NCBI GenBank assembly: GCA_019112875.1
Contig: DXIO01000044.1
Location: 1-64,000 of the forward strand
DNA: 64,000 nucleotides
Reading direction: 5' to 3'
Origin: Candidatus Aquabacterium excrementipullorum
Lineage (GTDB): Bacteria > Pseudomonadota > Gammaproteobacteria > Burkholderiales > Burkholderiaceae_C
In this document: positions 63,167-64,000 of the stretch, piece after piece
Numbering within the stretch: position 1 is the first letter of the stretch
Layout of the letters: each line of letters starts with the position of its first letter
The notes under the pieces: generated by a model
Told to the model about the DNA's origin: nothing
The model's input: only the letters and a program-made list of their open reading frames with translations
Databases searched by the model: none
Translations under genes and position numbers: made by a program

Positions 63167-64000
63167 ATGACTTCTGCTGTCCCACGCACCTTCACCCTCG
63201 GCGATTTCGATTTCGACCTGCCCGAGGCGCTGATCGCCCAGACCCCCGCCGTCGAGCGCACAGCATCGCGCCTGCTCGACGGCCTGGGCGACACCCCCAC
63301 CGACCGCATCTTCAAGGATCTGCCCTCGCTGCTGCGCGCGGGCGACCTGCTGGTCTTCAACAACACCCGCGTGATCAAGGCCCGCCTGTTCGGCGCCAAG
63401 GCCACCGGTGGCGCGGTCGAGGCGCTGGTCGAACGCATCCTGCCGGGCAACGAAGTGCTGGCCCACCTGCGCGCCAGCAAGTCGCCCAAGCCCGGCGCCA
63501 CGGTGCGCTTCGCCGACGCCTTCGATGCCGAGGTGATCGGCCGTGGCGGCCCGGACGGCGGCCTGTTCCACCTGCGCTTCCCGTCCGACCCGCTGCCGTT
63601 GCTCGATGCGCATGGCCACGTGCCGCTGCCGCCCTACATCACGCACGAGGACACGGCCGAGGACGAGCGCCGCTACCAGACCGTGTTCGCACAGAAGCCC
63701 GGTGCCGTGGCCGCGCCCACCGCCGCGCTGCACTTCGACGAGGCCCTGCTGCAGGCCCTGGCCGACAAAGGCATCCAGCGCGCCGAGGTGACCCTGCACG
63801 TGGGCGCCGGCACCTTCCAGCCCGTGCGCACCGAGAACCTGGCCGAGCACAAGATGCACAGCGAGTGGTTCGAGGTGCCAGAAGCCACGGCCGAGGCCAT
63901 CGAGCGCACGCGCGCCGCGGGCGGGCGCATCGTCTCGGTCGGCACGACCACCTTGCGTGCCCTGGAATCCGCCGCGCTGAACGCCCCGCCCGGCCGCACC
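63167..64000 (+). CDS. queA: S-adenosylmethionine:tRNA ribosyltransferase-isomerase (partial)
   Basis: QueA builds epoxyqueuosine on tRNA by transferring and isomerising the ribosyl part of S-adenosylmethionine. The window holds the first 278 codons, cut by its end; the full protein should be about 345-360 residues. Seen motifs: [15 protein letters not shown] at the start, [16 protein letters not shown], the [21 protein letters not shown] segment and [27 protein letters not shown]. All are conserved family blocks. It is divergent from recG; tgt usually follows in this group but lies outside the window. Confidence 0.95.
   Translation, partial: MTSAVPRTFTLGDFDFDLPEALIAQTPAVERTASRLLDGLGDTPTDRIFKDLPSLLRAGDLLVFNNTRVIKARLFGAKATGGAVEALVERILPGNEVLAHLRASKSPKPGATVRFADAFDAEVIGRGGPDGGLFHLRFPSDPLPLLDAHGHVPLPPYITHEDTAEDERRYQTVFAQKPGAVAAPTAALHFDEALLQALADKGIQRAEVTLHVGAGTFQPVRTENLAEHKMHSEWFEVPEATAEAIERTRAAGGRIVSVGTTTLRALESAALNAPPGRT

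Overview
The window is a GC-rich, densely coded bacterial chromosome segment. I place it in the Betaproteobacteria, order Burkholderiales, probably near the Sphaerotilus-Leptothrix / Aquabacterium / Comamonadaceae lineages. This rests on recognisable gene neighbourhoods (recG-oxyR with divergent queA; polA, thrB and a BPSS1780-type membrane protein close together; ppk1-sixA; prpB-prpC-acnD-prpF), a DUF4148 protein, a PEP-CTERM protein, and almost uniform GC-rich codon use. It is an inference from content, not a database match. No rRNA, tRNA, CRISPR array, prophage, transposase or integrase was recognised.

Layout. 1-7300: a methylcitrate-cycle operon for propionate use (prpB, prpC, acnD, an uncharacterised multi-TM protein, prpF). 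It has a textbook sigma-54 promoter and a GTTTCA palindrome in front, so a PrpR-type activator is expected upstream of the window. 7300-11060: a small secreted protein and acnB. 11170-14930: a coiled-coil ORFan, then a GbsR/MarR-like regulator and a five-gene redox/membrane operon; near-identical palindromes lie in front of the regulator and in front of the operon. 14950-18650: a secreted lipase, a membrane-anchored companion and a divergent TetR regulator. 18660-24690: YgjP-type metalloprotease, exonuclease I, a bacterial BAHD-like acyltransferase, a DUF4148 protein, a LysR regulator and a FabH-like ketosynthase.

24900-33800 is an envelope-stress and signalling block: glycine-zipper lipoprotein, OmpA-family protein, NarL-type response regulator, stand-alone receiver protein, CHASE3 histidine kinase, DUF1328/DUF883/BON-domain stress proteins and a double-receiver hybrid kinase. 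33760-43700: RluA, a third aconitase (AcnA with a basic N-terminal tail), a very large DUF748/AsmA-like protein, an AlkC-type DNA glycosylase with an Ig-like tail, and a PEP-CTERM protein. 43720-48460: an ArsC/Spx-like protein, then a sigma-54-dependent acetaldehyde dehydrogenase-DUF779 operon with its divergent AcoR-type activator. 48500-53750: ubiG, gph, a 1.1-kb non-coding region, then ppk1-sixA behind Pho boxes. 53800-64000: polA, two small beta-barrel proteins, thrB, a membrane protein, oxyR, recG and a truncated queA.

The least explained structure is at 49922-51009: two ~130-bp inverted arms enclosing about fourteen degenerate ~21-bp repeats, with no convincing gene. The best regulatory predictions are the two sigma-54 promoters with paired activator palindromes (prp and aldehyde dehydrogenase), the twin GbsR/MarR operators with a predicted leaderless regulator mRNA, and a triple Pho box on ppk1. 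All functional calls come from reading motifs and lengths; no search was run.
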